Source of the DNA: Clavelina lepadiformis | Taxonomy: Eukaryota > Chordata > Ascidiacea > Aplousobranchia > Clavelinidae | Length of the DNA stretch: 64,000 bases | Assembly: GCF_947623445.1 (NCBI RefSeq) | Contig: NC_135248.1 | Location: 1,364,001-1,428,000, forward strand | Direction: 5' to 3' | Part shown: piece after piece, positions 26,301 to 37,600 of the stretch | Position numbering within the stretch: position 1 is the stretch's first letter | Layout: each line of letters starts with the position of its first letter | Notes under the pieces: model-generated | Told to the model about the DNA's origin: nothing | The model's database searches: none | The model's input: only the letters and a program-made list of their open reading frames with translations | Translations under genes and position numbers: made by a program

Positions 26301-29300
26301 CTAAAATAATCCTTGGCTATATATATATAATACATTAAAAGGACTAGACCACATGGGAAAAAAACAATACATATGTTGAGAATAATAAACAAAAATAAAA
26401 CAACTCAAATGAAAGATTTATATATCATGTAGATCGGTCCGAAAAATGGAAAAAAACTTAGATTACCATCTCTCGTAGACCAGAGAGTGAAGTTGGTTGG
26501 TCGAGCTGCTGATTAAATGAGGCGAACACGATCATTTCGACTCGCTCCGGTTTGGTAGGAACCTCCGACGAAGCTTTTTCTGAAGCAGTGGAAGAAATTT
26601 TTACCACAAATACATCAAATTTAGGTACAATTCATCGTTGCCGAAAGAAAGCGGAGAAAGCTGAATCATTATACCCCATGACTTACAGTAGGTAGACATA
26701 TATGTACAGATTACAAAAAGCAATGGTGATATGCAAGAGCAAATGGGTTCAGGACATGACTACATATGTAGGTTGACAGCAAAATTGCTTTGGACATGGA
26801 ATGTAAGAATTTAGTGGACGAGTTTTACCTGTAACTCATGAAGGCGCACACTGGTTAGATTCAAAAGAACAAAAAACAAATAGTCACGCCAAATCAAAGT
26901 TTAGTTTCAAAGAATTTCATTAATAGACATCACTGCACGCTATTAGAATCCACGTCACCCCGTAGTGTTAGTTCCATCACAGCACGGCCACTGCAAGCTC
27001 ATGCACTTTACTGGCTACCTGCAGTTGAGTGTGCTGAGATGGGACGAGCCGAGTGGCCGCTTGACTTACGTTTTTCTTTATCGTCTTTCTTCTTTGTGCC
27101 ATCCTTGTTGGTTTTCGCATCTAAACACAGTCGAGACAAGCGTTTACTGAAGTTTTTTTAAGTTATTATTCAGTATTTTGCAACCACAGTTTGGCCGTGT
27201 TTTGCAAAATTAGAAACTGAACTTTGTAACTAAACTATATTATGAATTTCTTATAAACTTAATTTTCTCAACTAGCTCTATTGCAATCATTGACAAACTT
27301 ATTGCATAAAAATCATGCTAGCAACAAAATTCATCGATTTACTGCTGTATTAACAATCATAGTTGGATCAACAACCAAAGACTCATGGCAAATTGTTTTG
27401 TGATTATAAGATCAATACGTTTTAATTAGAAAACATCTTGAATGAAAATGAAAAAACTGATGTTATTAAAGTGCTGCATAATCGCCACACAACACATGCC
27501 GCATGGCCGTAACTTACCTTTTGCAATTCCCTTGTCTGGTTTTGTGGCCGCACTCCCTGTGTTGTCATGCTTCGCTACACTGGATTCGTTCTTCTTCGAA
27601 GACACTGCGGATGCAGGTGTCACGTCACTCTCACTAGAAAGTAAAGATTGCGATTTCACCTTTAAAAAATGGTCTTTAAATTTGTAAAAAACATGAAACT
27701 GGAACAACGTCACGACTCTTAAGCACGTTGCTACTTTACATTATACCCAGTGCAAACCCCAACCCAATGCGAGCATTTTAATATCACAGTATAAGTTTGA
27801 AAGTTACACATGCCTAACATCTTACTTGACGACGTAACTAGCGATTTACATTTGCATATATTTAATATTAACAACACATATTGATATTATGATGTCACAA
27901 AAGCACTGCCAGAGAGCAATGTCCAAAACTAGTGCACTTTTGCTTACTGTTCTGTTGGTTTTTCTTCTGGCAGTTTCCATTCTGGTAAGACTTTCTTGAG
28001 AAGTTCCCATAAATTTTCATTGTGGCTATACCTAGACATTGAAATAGATCAAAGGTTTTTCTACCTATACAAAGGATTCATCAAGTAAGCATCGTATGAT
28101 ATCAGTTTTGTGCTACGACCACAATCTACTCGATGCGGTACTTACTGCAAAGGGATTGTTTCAGGCAGCCATCCAGTCAGGCAATGCATGACGAAATAAT
28201 CACCGATTTCCGTTGGCCCATCGTTGACATTGTAGCTGAAAAATAAGCCAGTGAGGGCATGGAATCTATCGGTTATCAAGCTATAAATGACATCGCAAAT
28301 ATTCCTGCTATGTTTCTGAAAAACTTTACGTTTATAAACTTTGGTGCTTACGAATTTTAACAATCTTTAGACAATACTTTGAACACGTTACTGTAGAACT
28401 GTAACTATACGAGAGTCAAAATAATCCATGAATCAGAAACAAATGAATGACCCAGTTCTAATTTTTGACTAAATATTCAAAAAAGTTTCAACAAAAATTA
28501 ATAAAGTGGAGCATCCACCGCTCAACAACTAAAACAAATCCTCACTCGATGGATGCCACTTTGATGAGAGCTTTCGCGAGGAGCATCGGCCAAAGCTCCA
28601 CCTCCTTTGTGGTGGCGGGAAGAAGAAGACGATCATCTGCATCGAAAGGGAGAAGATCATCAACCACAATCTTCCTCCAACATCCCTAAATAATTTTGGA
28701 AGTAGGAGTTAATGGAAGAGATTCAAGCTGGAAGATTGAAATACTACAAGTGAAGTGATTTGATGAAATGAAATGGTATGAGTAATAAAACTCATATCAC
28801 AACACACATCACATCACAAATAATCATCTGTGCTCAGCTAAATACTCATAGTACAAACTATGCTAACTTAATGACAATAAAGTTTTACGCTGTGTTTAAG
28901 TGAAAATTCCAAGTGCCGTATCGCAAAATGAGTTAAAAAGATAGTTATGCTCATTTATTACGACACATTTGTACAAAAAAATGACAAGCTCAGATGAGCT
29001 AATCTAACTAAGAATAATCTGATACATTTAGCCGATAAAACAAGGCAGTACTTACCATCCAGTAAAGTCTCACGATATACTTGCCGTACTGATTGTGCAA
29101 TGGCATGTGACCCTTACCAGCCTTGCATAGAGAATAAATGTGTTCCCAAGGCTTCCATGACTCATCGCCAAGCTCTGAACTGGCTCTGGTAAAGAAAGTC
29201 GGAAACAATTAAAAAGGAACAAAGCTTATTATAACACGACTTGAAAACTTCAAAAAAGTTGCACACAAGAACATAGAAAAAAAATTAAAATCAAAGATAC

Positions 29301-32300
29301 GAATACTTGAAAAAGAAAAACTACAACAAAAATCCTGTGCACTTTAATATCATTTCTAACCAGATTTTTTGCTACTTACGGACTATTTTGTGGTGTAACT
29401 TTAACCTCTGACCTCTCTCTGCTCAAACTCCAAAGCGAGCTGATTTGACTGATGATGGTGCGCATTACCTTCAAGAAATGTAAATTGTGATGTAACAATT
29501 GAAATGTCATCAAATATGAAAACATAACAGAATATAAATGATAATTGCATCTTGTAGTAGCGATAAGTTGTGGCATGATATGAGTTTTAGTTTTCAGAGC
29601 TGCCTACCTCGCTGTGACAAAGGTGCTCATTTGGATGGAGAATATCAATCGACGACTCTTTTTCAACGATTACAGGTTGCTTTCCGTTCAAGAAATCCTG
29701 AAATCACATTATGACAAACATAGAAGAAAGAATATAAACAAAATCACTGCTTTGCCTGACCAAGTTGAAGACAAAGAGTTGAGTTAAGAAGAATCAATTG
29801 CAAAGAGATGTATTTATTTCCAAGAATCAGAACCAGAATCTGATCGTGTTAGTTAGCTCGTACATAGATTAGTGTTGTAATAAAGTAATCAAGATAGCAT
29901 TCTGAGCATTTCTTCCGATTTATGATTTTCCAGGAAAAATATGAGTTATGTATCATTTTAAAGAACATTACATGAGGTCTTTGCCAGTGATCGACTTCAA
30001 TGGATGACGGCATCTCGATTTTCCCTTCTGGATCATCGAAAAATTGAGGACTTGGACTCTTTCCCTTTTCTTTCGCCTTCCCGCCTCCACTTTCCTGAAA
30101 TTAGTACAGAACGATGAACAAAATCTAAGGAAGTATTTAAAGTTTTAGCTTTTTTGCAATACTATAAATGTTGCCGAAGGTGATTCGGTTCAAACCTGAG
30201 AGGTCAAACAGAGCTATTTTTTCGTGTCATTTCAATAAACGAGGGCTGACAATGCTTATTATCGTGTCATGCAAGCTAACTTTGCAATTGAAATATGTAA
30301 ATAATTGGTCAGGAATTCCCATTTTTCTGGAAGAGTGAATTATGTTCAAACTGTTTATACACACAGATAATGACAATTTTTTTTAAAACCTTCAACATAG
30401 AAAGAAACTCGTACAACTACAATAATCAGAAACAGCTTTTAATAAACTATATGAACCCATTTTTCAGTGTTGATGTCATTTTCTACAAATTCCGGCCATA
30501 AAGGATAATTTCGAATCTTTCCTTTGCTGTCAACAGATGCGACGCTCCCCACCAAAGAACCAGCCCTGGAAACAAAACTTCAGGTAAGGGAAATAAAAAC
30601 TTTTCACTTCTTTAGCAAAAACGGTAAGTTTTTTCTACTTTATCTTAGCATACCATAAAAATCTAATTCACACAGCGGTTTTTAGTGAAATGGTGGTCAA
30701 CAATTACATCATAAAACCCAAAATACCCAAAACAAACCAAAAAAAGAAACAAAATTCCAAAATATGTAAAACATTAATCTGAAAATTTTTCAGAAAACCG
30801 CAAACACTGTGTAAACAAAAAAAACGACACACAATTTGCGGTAAAGAAAATACACAAATAGTTCTTCAAAATCAATCGAAGATCACTAATTAACAGAAGC
30901 GGTAACAAGACCAACTTGCAACACACAATATTTTTTCTACAGTCACTTAGCACGGCATAACACTCCTAAACTGACCTCTTTGTTTTAGCTTGGCCCTCAG
31001 ACATTTTCAGTTATCCCAGTACAAATTACACTGCCATAAACCTAACTGTCAGGCCAACTGCATTGTAAATGATGACAAGCGTAAAGTATTTTATTAGAAT
31101 TATTGTACAGGATACATCCAGGTCAGAAAAACTCGATAAGTTCAATTTGAAATGCTTGGTATCATTATGAATATGGATTGATATTATATGATATATGATA
31201 TGATATATGTATTGATCACGATAATATGTGGTTTGAATATCTAAAAATATATGCAAACTTGCAAAGTTACAGAGAATTAAACAACTGTTAGGTTTGATTT
31301 CTGAAGTATTTAATAAGTAATTATTAATATATTTTAAATGTTACTTTCTAAAGAATGGATGAAGGTGCGTTTAATCCACACAACATATAACCTAATTGAG
31401 GAATAAACTTGCAACAAAAACTAAATGAAGTACCTCTGTTCCTAAATACATTTTTGACCTATTCTAAAAACTTAATGCATTAAATACAAAAACCTAAAAC
31501 TTTATTATAAAGTCAAACTGGAAAATGTGATCATTCAAACCGATTCACTGTTTGCAGTGATTAAGGAAGCAAAAAATAAATTTTTCACTGCTAACTTGGA
31601 TGTTATAATGACAAAATAGAGCAATAAGCGCTATGCTTAAAACAAGAAATTTAAAATAATAATTTAAAGATGGGTATTCCATAACTATACCAGCCAACCA
31701 ACGAATTAAATCTCACATGCAAAACCATAGACAGGCAAAGGCTGCAAAAGTCAAAAGAGCAAGATTTGATATTAACCTTGGCTCATTCCTGTTAACATAA
31801 TGCACAAAATTTGTTTACGGTCGACCGTGTTATTAGCAATCTACATTGGCAACCTGGATTGTTTAAGTCCATGATTTTTCACTACATTTGCTGGTCCTTT
31901 TTGATAACGGAAATATTTTTGTGGTGGCCGTAATGGATGTATGATTCATTTCACTTTTGATCCCTACAGTTATTGACCAGACAAATTTCAGTTATTGGAC
32001 AATTAGCTCAATCGCCCCAAATAATATATGAATAGAGGCCCCCAATCATCCCGATTTGCCCAATATTTTCCAGGCTTTGTTCCCACGACCAGGTTTTTTT
32101 CAAGGTTTGGTTTGGGTGACCGCTAAGTAGTTTTAAGAGACCGCAAGTGTTTCATTTAAATACCAAAAAATAGCCTGTAGTTGCAAGTCCAAATTTTGGG
32201 AAACCGCTGGAGAAATTTGGGGGACCGTTTCGGTCCCCCAAAACACCTTAAAAAAACACTGCCCACGACCTGACAGACTTATCAAAGAAGTGCAAGTTGA

Positions 32301-33443
32301 ACCCGATTTTGAAAACACCTTGCAATAAGGCTGTATATTCCCCATTTTCATCAAAAATTTCGGCAAAAGTTGTACGATAAAGCCAAGTATTTTTAGAAAG
32401 TTGTGTGGAAAGTTAGAAAAATCTGATAAAGTTATATTACGATATTTTTATCCAAGTTCTAAATAAAAGACAACACCAAACCCGATATAAAGTAGGCTGC
32501 CACTATATCACTGGAAAAATTCAAACATTCGAATCTATTTTTCACAGTTCTTTGTTAATCTAAGTTAAATATTACAACATAGTAACCTAAACCTAACCTA
32601 AATCTACCTACTAATCTAAATCTAACTCCAATATAACCTTAAACAGGTGAAACCAACTGTTCACATATGCACTCTCCTAACCTACCCTCTTATTTTAACA
32701 ACAGGCTGCGTGACTTACATATGGTGAAGTACTCATTACGGATAAAAGAAAATGAAGAGAAATTTAGCTTTTTCTAGAACAATGCATTTTTGTTTAACTG
32801 TGAATGCATTGTAGCAACGCATTTTTAACTCTTGCAAAAATACCAAACTTTACCATTTATGCCAATTTGTTTTATAAATTGCTACAACGGTTAAAAGACA
32901 GAGATAAAATATTCAACAATTTCTCACATTCCTTTACCTAGTATCTTGGCGTTACCTCACGCTTCCATTTCTGAAACATGTCTTACATCTATTAAATTAT
33001 CCTTTAACTAGCTTGATTTGTTTTTTGATAAATCAATGTAGCATAAACCTCTGCCACGCAAGGTAGCTAGGCTCATTGCTATTATATACAGTTATACACC
33101 AACACATACAGACATATTGGGTTTAGTATAGAAGTGCATAACCAGATGACGTCACAATTTGAGTAGCTGGGGTCTAGTATAGAAAAGCATCCTGTGGTTG
33201 TGCACTTGTATACTTGACCGGACGTATTTTCCTGTATGAATTAGCTTACTTCAAGTGTCCACTCCATATACTGGTCAGCCGGTAGGCAGGCCATTGAACA
33301 GATGACCTATCAATTTTTAGCACAAAACCACTAAAGCAAAATACTTACGGTGCCTGAGCATAAGAGGAAGCCACGTTTTCGTTTTTGTTCGAGCCTGAGT
33401 TTATGCGATTTGAAGAATCTTTCTTTTTCCCAGCCTTTGACAT
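14377..33443 (-). CDS. ADGB: Androglobin, complete 39-exon gene
   Basis: Androglobin is a large chimeric protein of cilia and sperm: calpain-like N-terminus, circularly permuted globin split by a calmodulin-binding IQ motif, and a coiled-coil tail. All 39 exons join in phase to 4845 nt, 1614 aa; the human protein is about 1667 aa. The start is [16 protein letters not shown] (33443), matching the family's Lys-rich, RINS-containing N-terminus. The stop follows a basic GKRKK tail. Diagnostic matches include [66 protein letters not shown] and [13 protein letters not shown] sequence. Intron 1 is about 2.8 kb and carries MITEs; the rest are short. No frameshift or in-frame stop was needed, so the gene looks intact. 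Exon coordinates are in the four block entries. Confidence is very high for identity and high for most exon borders. Confidence 0.96.
14683..14777 (-). repeat. Near-perfect 32-bp inverted repeat in ADGB intron 38
   Basis: Arms 14683-14714 and 14746-14777 match at 31 of 32 positions when one is reverse-complemented, with a 31-base loop. The arm core is TTTTTTGCCTCCTGTTCTCC. It would form a strong hairpin in ADGB pre-mRNA. It could be a recent foldback element or a structured intronic RNA. Confidence 0.85.
19077..19400 (+). repeat. Degenerate tandem repeat in an ADGB intron
   Basis: Phrases such as ATTCACACGACATCATATCA, CTTTTCATACGACATCATAT and CTTTCATATCACG recur several times with spacing of about 30-65 bases. 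It fills most of the intron between exons 30 and 29 (19069-19467). Confidence 0.6.
20835..22658 (-). other. ADGB: ADGB exons 22-26: circularly permuted globin with embedded IQ motif
   Basis: Exons: 22510-22658, 22084-22251, 21829-21958, 21223-21448, 20835-20969 (residues about 765-1033). In androglobin, globin helices C-H come first, then the IQ motif, then helices A-B. Here the C-H part includes ELHKAHMPY, where His854 lies at the expected proximal (F8) position by pattern, and [11 protein letters not shown]. The IQ segment is [19 protein letters not shown] (about 933-950). Helices A-B follow as [20 protein letters not shown] and [14 protein letters not shown]. Exon 24's acceptor (TGTGTAG|GGTTGG) is the only choice that keeps the frame open. 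The distal residue could not be assigned with confidence. Confidence 0.88.
22953..27633 (-). other. ADGB: ADGB exons 10-21: linker and central domain
   Basis: Exons: 27518-27633, 27070-27120, 26467-26579, 25961-26138, 25311-25470, 24852-24964, 24514-24596, 24219-24307, 23928-24044, 23754-23829, 23245-23398, 22953-23045 (residues about 317-764). Exons 10-11 encode a Lys/Ser-rich low-complexity linker and exon 16 an acidic run (QEEEGEEEE). Conserved family blocks are [59 protein letters not shown] and [16 protein letters not shown]. The exon 21 acceptor was placed at GGAAG|CCCAGG because the upstream CAG would put a stop in frame. Confidence 0.88.
32089..32270 (+). repeat. Dispersed repeat in ADGB intron 1, copy 1
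   Basis: The sequence TTTTAAGAGACCGCAAGTGTTT, continuing to AAAACACCTTAAAAAAACACTGCC and ACGACC, recurs in diverged form at 62589-62752. It is probably a nonautonomous element; the ends are not defined. Confidence 0.55.
32501..32733 (+). mobile_element. Short TIR element (MITE) in ADGB intron 1, copy 1 of five
   Basis: Begins CACTATATCACTGG and ends ATATGGTGAAGTACT. The interior phrases TTCTTTGTTAATCTAA, ACCTAAATCTA and ACAACAGGCTGCGTGACTTA are shared with copies at 41792-42036, 42195-42406, 52871-53099 and 56245-56450. About 230 bp and noncoding. Confidence 0.65.
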
Positions 33444-34672
33444 TATAGCACAATCCTGAAGTGACTGAACTGTGTATGTTTGTGACTACTGACTAGGCCA
33501 ATAAAGTTTTTTATACTATTATTTATATTTTAGTTATTTTTGTTAACTTCAGGTTATATAGTTAAGTTATTTACGTAGCTAACCCTAAAACTCAATGGTC
33601 TATATTCTATATGGTTTGGCGTACCAAAAATAAATACGGTACCGGCTGACGTATCACCTCTAAAATGCAAATTTAAAAGTTATAAAAGTCGAATTAGTGT
33701 TCTGGTTAAGCTTTACAACAAAATTTCTTCCATTAATTCCATAGTATAATCACTTAAACAACACTAATTACTTAAACTCTGGCTGTTATTTACAACCAAG
33801 AACTTTTAACTTCCGAAGCGTGAGTGTTTCTATGGGAAACTGAAAGATTTTTAGAAGCTCGCCACTAAGTGATGCTAACAGAAACTAGAAATTTACGACA
33901 ATAAGATCTCTATGTGGAACGTGCTAAGTTTTGTAGTAATTAAGGAATATTTCAATTTCATTATTCATTTCGACTTGAAATTAATTTAATTTTTTCAACT
34001 CCGATAAGCCGCAAGTTTCTTCATGAAACTGCTTTCGCGTTATACATTATCGTTATAAAAACACAAAAATCTTTCCAACTAGAAGTAACTAACTATTTTG
34101 CTCTGAAATCAACCATTTCATAAACAATGTCTACATCTTCAATGTCACCGTATGCACACAGTTACAAGATCGAATGGCATGCAACATAATACGTATTACA
34201 ACAATGATTACACACCAATGTATTCAATTAAGTTAAAATCTCTTAGTTTGAAACATTAAAAACCAAACTCACAAATGGCCTTAAAGATGAACACTAAAGA
34301 AAGCAAAGATACGAGTAGTGCTGAAACAGGCTTAAATAAATGAGCGGCAAAAAATATTTGTATCTGCCAACCATGGCAAAACACGTAATCGCGTAAAACT
34401 GTGTAGATGACGTCTGTAGCATTTCGCTTCTCCTCAGAACAAAAACAGCTTCTCAGTTCTCACTGCTTGCAATGTTTTCTGGCGTTTGAACGCCGCGAGA
34501 GAAACTGGTCACCCCATAAACATGTTATTAAATATGACGTCATCATTTGATAAGCGGAAACTGTGAGGTGCAGTAGATCGAAGATGACGTCACAAAACAG
34601 AGAACCTTCCCAGCGGGATACCGGACCAGATACCTTTTACGTCGAACGAGGCGTACCGCCTGGGACGTACGC
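33444..34672. other. Intergenic DNA between the ADGB start and the GPCR 3' end
   Basis: Holds the ADGB promoter (both genes are on the minus strand) and the 3' UTR of the upstream GPCR. Two TGACGTCA sites (34545-34552, 34585-34592) lie just beyond the GPCR stop and another (33147-33154) is inside ADGB intron 1. I see no further coding exon. Confidence 0.6.
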
Positions 34673-37600
34673 TCACACTTTGTTTTTCAAGGAAGGGGAA
34701 CGAGTCGCATCTTTTCCGCGGATCAACGCCTTGATGCGGAGTGAACTCGATGGAGATTTCTTTGGCGACTGCGAATTCTTCTCGATCACGCTCCTCCGAT
34801 CGAGAAGAGGAGTGATCCGGATCCGAAGGGTCGGATTCGTGACGTCCATCTCGAAGGTGGGGCCGCGGCGCAGCTGACGTCGGGCGATTCGAAATTTATT
34901 CGAGAATATTCCGCTCGAGAAAGCGTAGATGAAAGGGTTAAGTGCGCTGTTGAAGTAACCCATTGTTGTGTTGAATCTCTTCACGTGAGCACAAACCTGG
35001 AATGAAAAACAACTTCGCCGAGTTAAAAAGATGGAATTTGGAGTTCTCGCTATTTATTATAAATAAAAAAAACGTCAACATGATGTCATGAAATGTCGTT
35101 GGAACTGACCGATATGACGGCGACCGGCACTCCAGTAATCTGCGCAACTTGCCAAATATAATACGGAGACGAACAAACTGCATATGTGATGACCAAAGTA
35201 GCCACCGTTCTGGTCACTTTTCGCCTCCGATGCCGCTGGTGGGCGTTAACGCTCTCCGAATGCCACTCCATTCCTTTTGAACTGTACACCTTCCACAAGA
35301 TGGCGGAATAACAACAACCTGAGTAACGACAAAACGGTCGTCAGAAAAAAATCACCAGCAACAACAATCCAGTACGAAAAACTTGAAACTAAGTAAAACA
35401 TAGGATATCAAAAGCCAGACAATGCACAATAACCACTCCAGGTTGAAAATTCGATAGTTTTCGGTTTCAACTAAATATGTTTCGTTTTATCAGAAAAAGT
35501 GAAATGTGTAGTTTATTAGTCACAGATACTGAAAGTAACATAATTTGCTTAAAAAAATGTTTTGAAAAAAAAATTGTAAAAAACTCACTTATAACAAAAA
35601 ACGGTATTACATAGCTGTAGACGAAATTGCATATAGTCCAGATATAAAATGTTCGTGAGTTGGTGCTGTATTTGCAGTAATCGACTCGGGGACTTCCCCC
35701 TGTTGTGTTCTGATCCGAAGCGTTTTGCGAGAACAAATCGTTCAGAGTTTCGAAGCTGACATTCGAAGGATCCAACGCTGGAACAAGATACATTATATGA
35801 TATTAAGAACGCCACAATTCTGTTTTATGCTAATTGCTGATAAACCATTGTAAAAATTCTTATCTTATGTAGACTTTAAAGATATAAGAAATTGGAAGAA
35901 CCTGCAAGATTTTAGTGACGTAATACTTACAGGAAAAGCTAAACGAAAGTTTTTACAACTTGAATTACTACAGAAGTGTCACATTTAAGAATTCATAGTG
36001 ATTTATCAAGTTTTATTACATGCACATAAAACGGAAATACAATTTACCCAAAATGCTTCTGGTCACGCTTTCCAGAGACATTTCCGGCGCTATTTCGTCG
36101 GGGAAGTTAGGGCTACAACGAGGAAGTCCGTTTTTAATCGAATGAAAGGCGGCGACCGGAAGCACACATCCGACGGATATCAACCTAACATCAAAGTGTT
36201 GACAATTTTAATGACTTTGAACCACAGAAACGCCCGACTCATTCCACGACGAATTATAAGAGTTGGAAGAAATTGTGAAAACTAGCTTCGAATGCACGAT
36301 TTTCTCCGCTGAAATTGTGGAAGCCAAACATAAAACTAGAAAACAGAAGATTTTCATGCGCGCAAAGTCATTCGCTTTGCAGTGTTACTGATTCTGATGT
36401 GAAGGCAACATTTTTTGCGCCTGAATGACACTTCCCGAAGGTCGTGCTACGTAAACTATTATTGTGCTGTGTGGAGCACGAGTGATCGCGGGCACCTATA
36501 ATAAGGTTTCGTACAACCCACAGGCCTCCTCACCTATAATGTTAAAGTCAAAAGTCTTACCATACAAAGAAGCTGACGATTTTGGCGGCACGTTTCGTCC
36601 GAAATCTTCCGGAAGAGAAAGCAAGATTGACGGCAAGGAAGCGATCAATGCTCATCACCATGAGGAAGAGCGGACTCACCTGCAGAAAAAGATCCGTTTA
36701 TTGCCGACAAGTCCGTTTTTTTATCGTTTTTAATCGAAGATGATTATAAAATAATTGCATGGGACCAAAGCGGCTGATGACACGTAGTAAACACGTTACC
36801 GGTCGTAAACAAACTCAAATAACAAGAAATGCGCAGTTGATATTAGCAACAACTTCATAAATAAACCCTTTAATTATATGGTATACATTACATCCAAGTA
36901 CAGATTTAGATTAAAGGTCATTCCTTGGGTCACACCTTGAATGTGGTTTAATTATCACGGCAATAATACTTCACACGTACAGTATGTTATGAACAGGGGC
37001 ATTAATCGAGATATGACGCAGTTCAACGCTGTTTTCCCCAACAGCTGATGCACATCACGACAAATATTCCCAACACTCACCATGAAGTTAAGATAGGTGA
37101 CAAACTTGGACACACTGCAAGCAAAGCTACCCAGGGTCCACCGCATGTAAATGTCTTCCGCCACTTGAAAAGGAACCCCGACCAGGAACAGAAAATCCGC
37201 GCTCGCTAAGTTGATCATGAAGACAATTGAAGATGTGTCCTACGTAACAATTGAATAACAGTTACGTCATAACAGCAATCGACCTCCAAAAATAAATAAT
37301 CGGAGCACTTGTTACGCAGTCGTTAAATTTTTGTGGCATGAAATGTCTTTTAATTTCATTTTCATTTTAAGACCTGCGTGTTATTGGTCGTAGCCTAACG
37401 CGCTTTAAGTAGGCGGATAACCTAAAACAAATATAGTTTGATGACTTTCACACAGAAATCACAACTGATGCAGTGGTGGCTTACAGAAAACAACCACTGT
37501 ACTTATTAATATTGAGAAGCTAAATAATTTGTGGCACTTACAATGTTATTAAGCAATTCGCAAAAAATGCATATGTTTACGGCATACCATACAGTAGTAT

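Larger units (their letters stand above)
27948..33443 (-). other. ADGB: ADGB exons 1-9: N-terminus and calpain-like domain
   Basis: Exons: 33349-33443, 30457-30565, 29972-30094, 29608-29697, 29380-29468, 29056-29185, 28546-28685, 28146-28235, 27948-28031 (residues 1 to about 316). The calpain-like region begins near [18 protein letters not shown] and runs through [70 protein letters not shown] and HCLTGWLPE. The His of the last block lies where calpains carry their catalytic His. I do not see a canonical GDCW active-site Cys, so proteolytic activity is doubtful. Acceptors and donors are standard GT-AG throughout. Confidence 0.9.
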
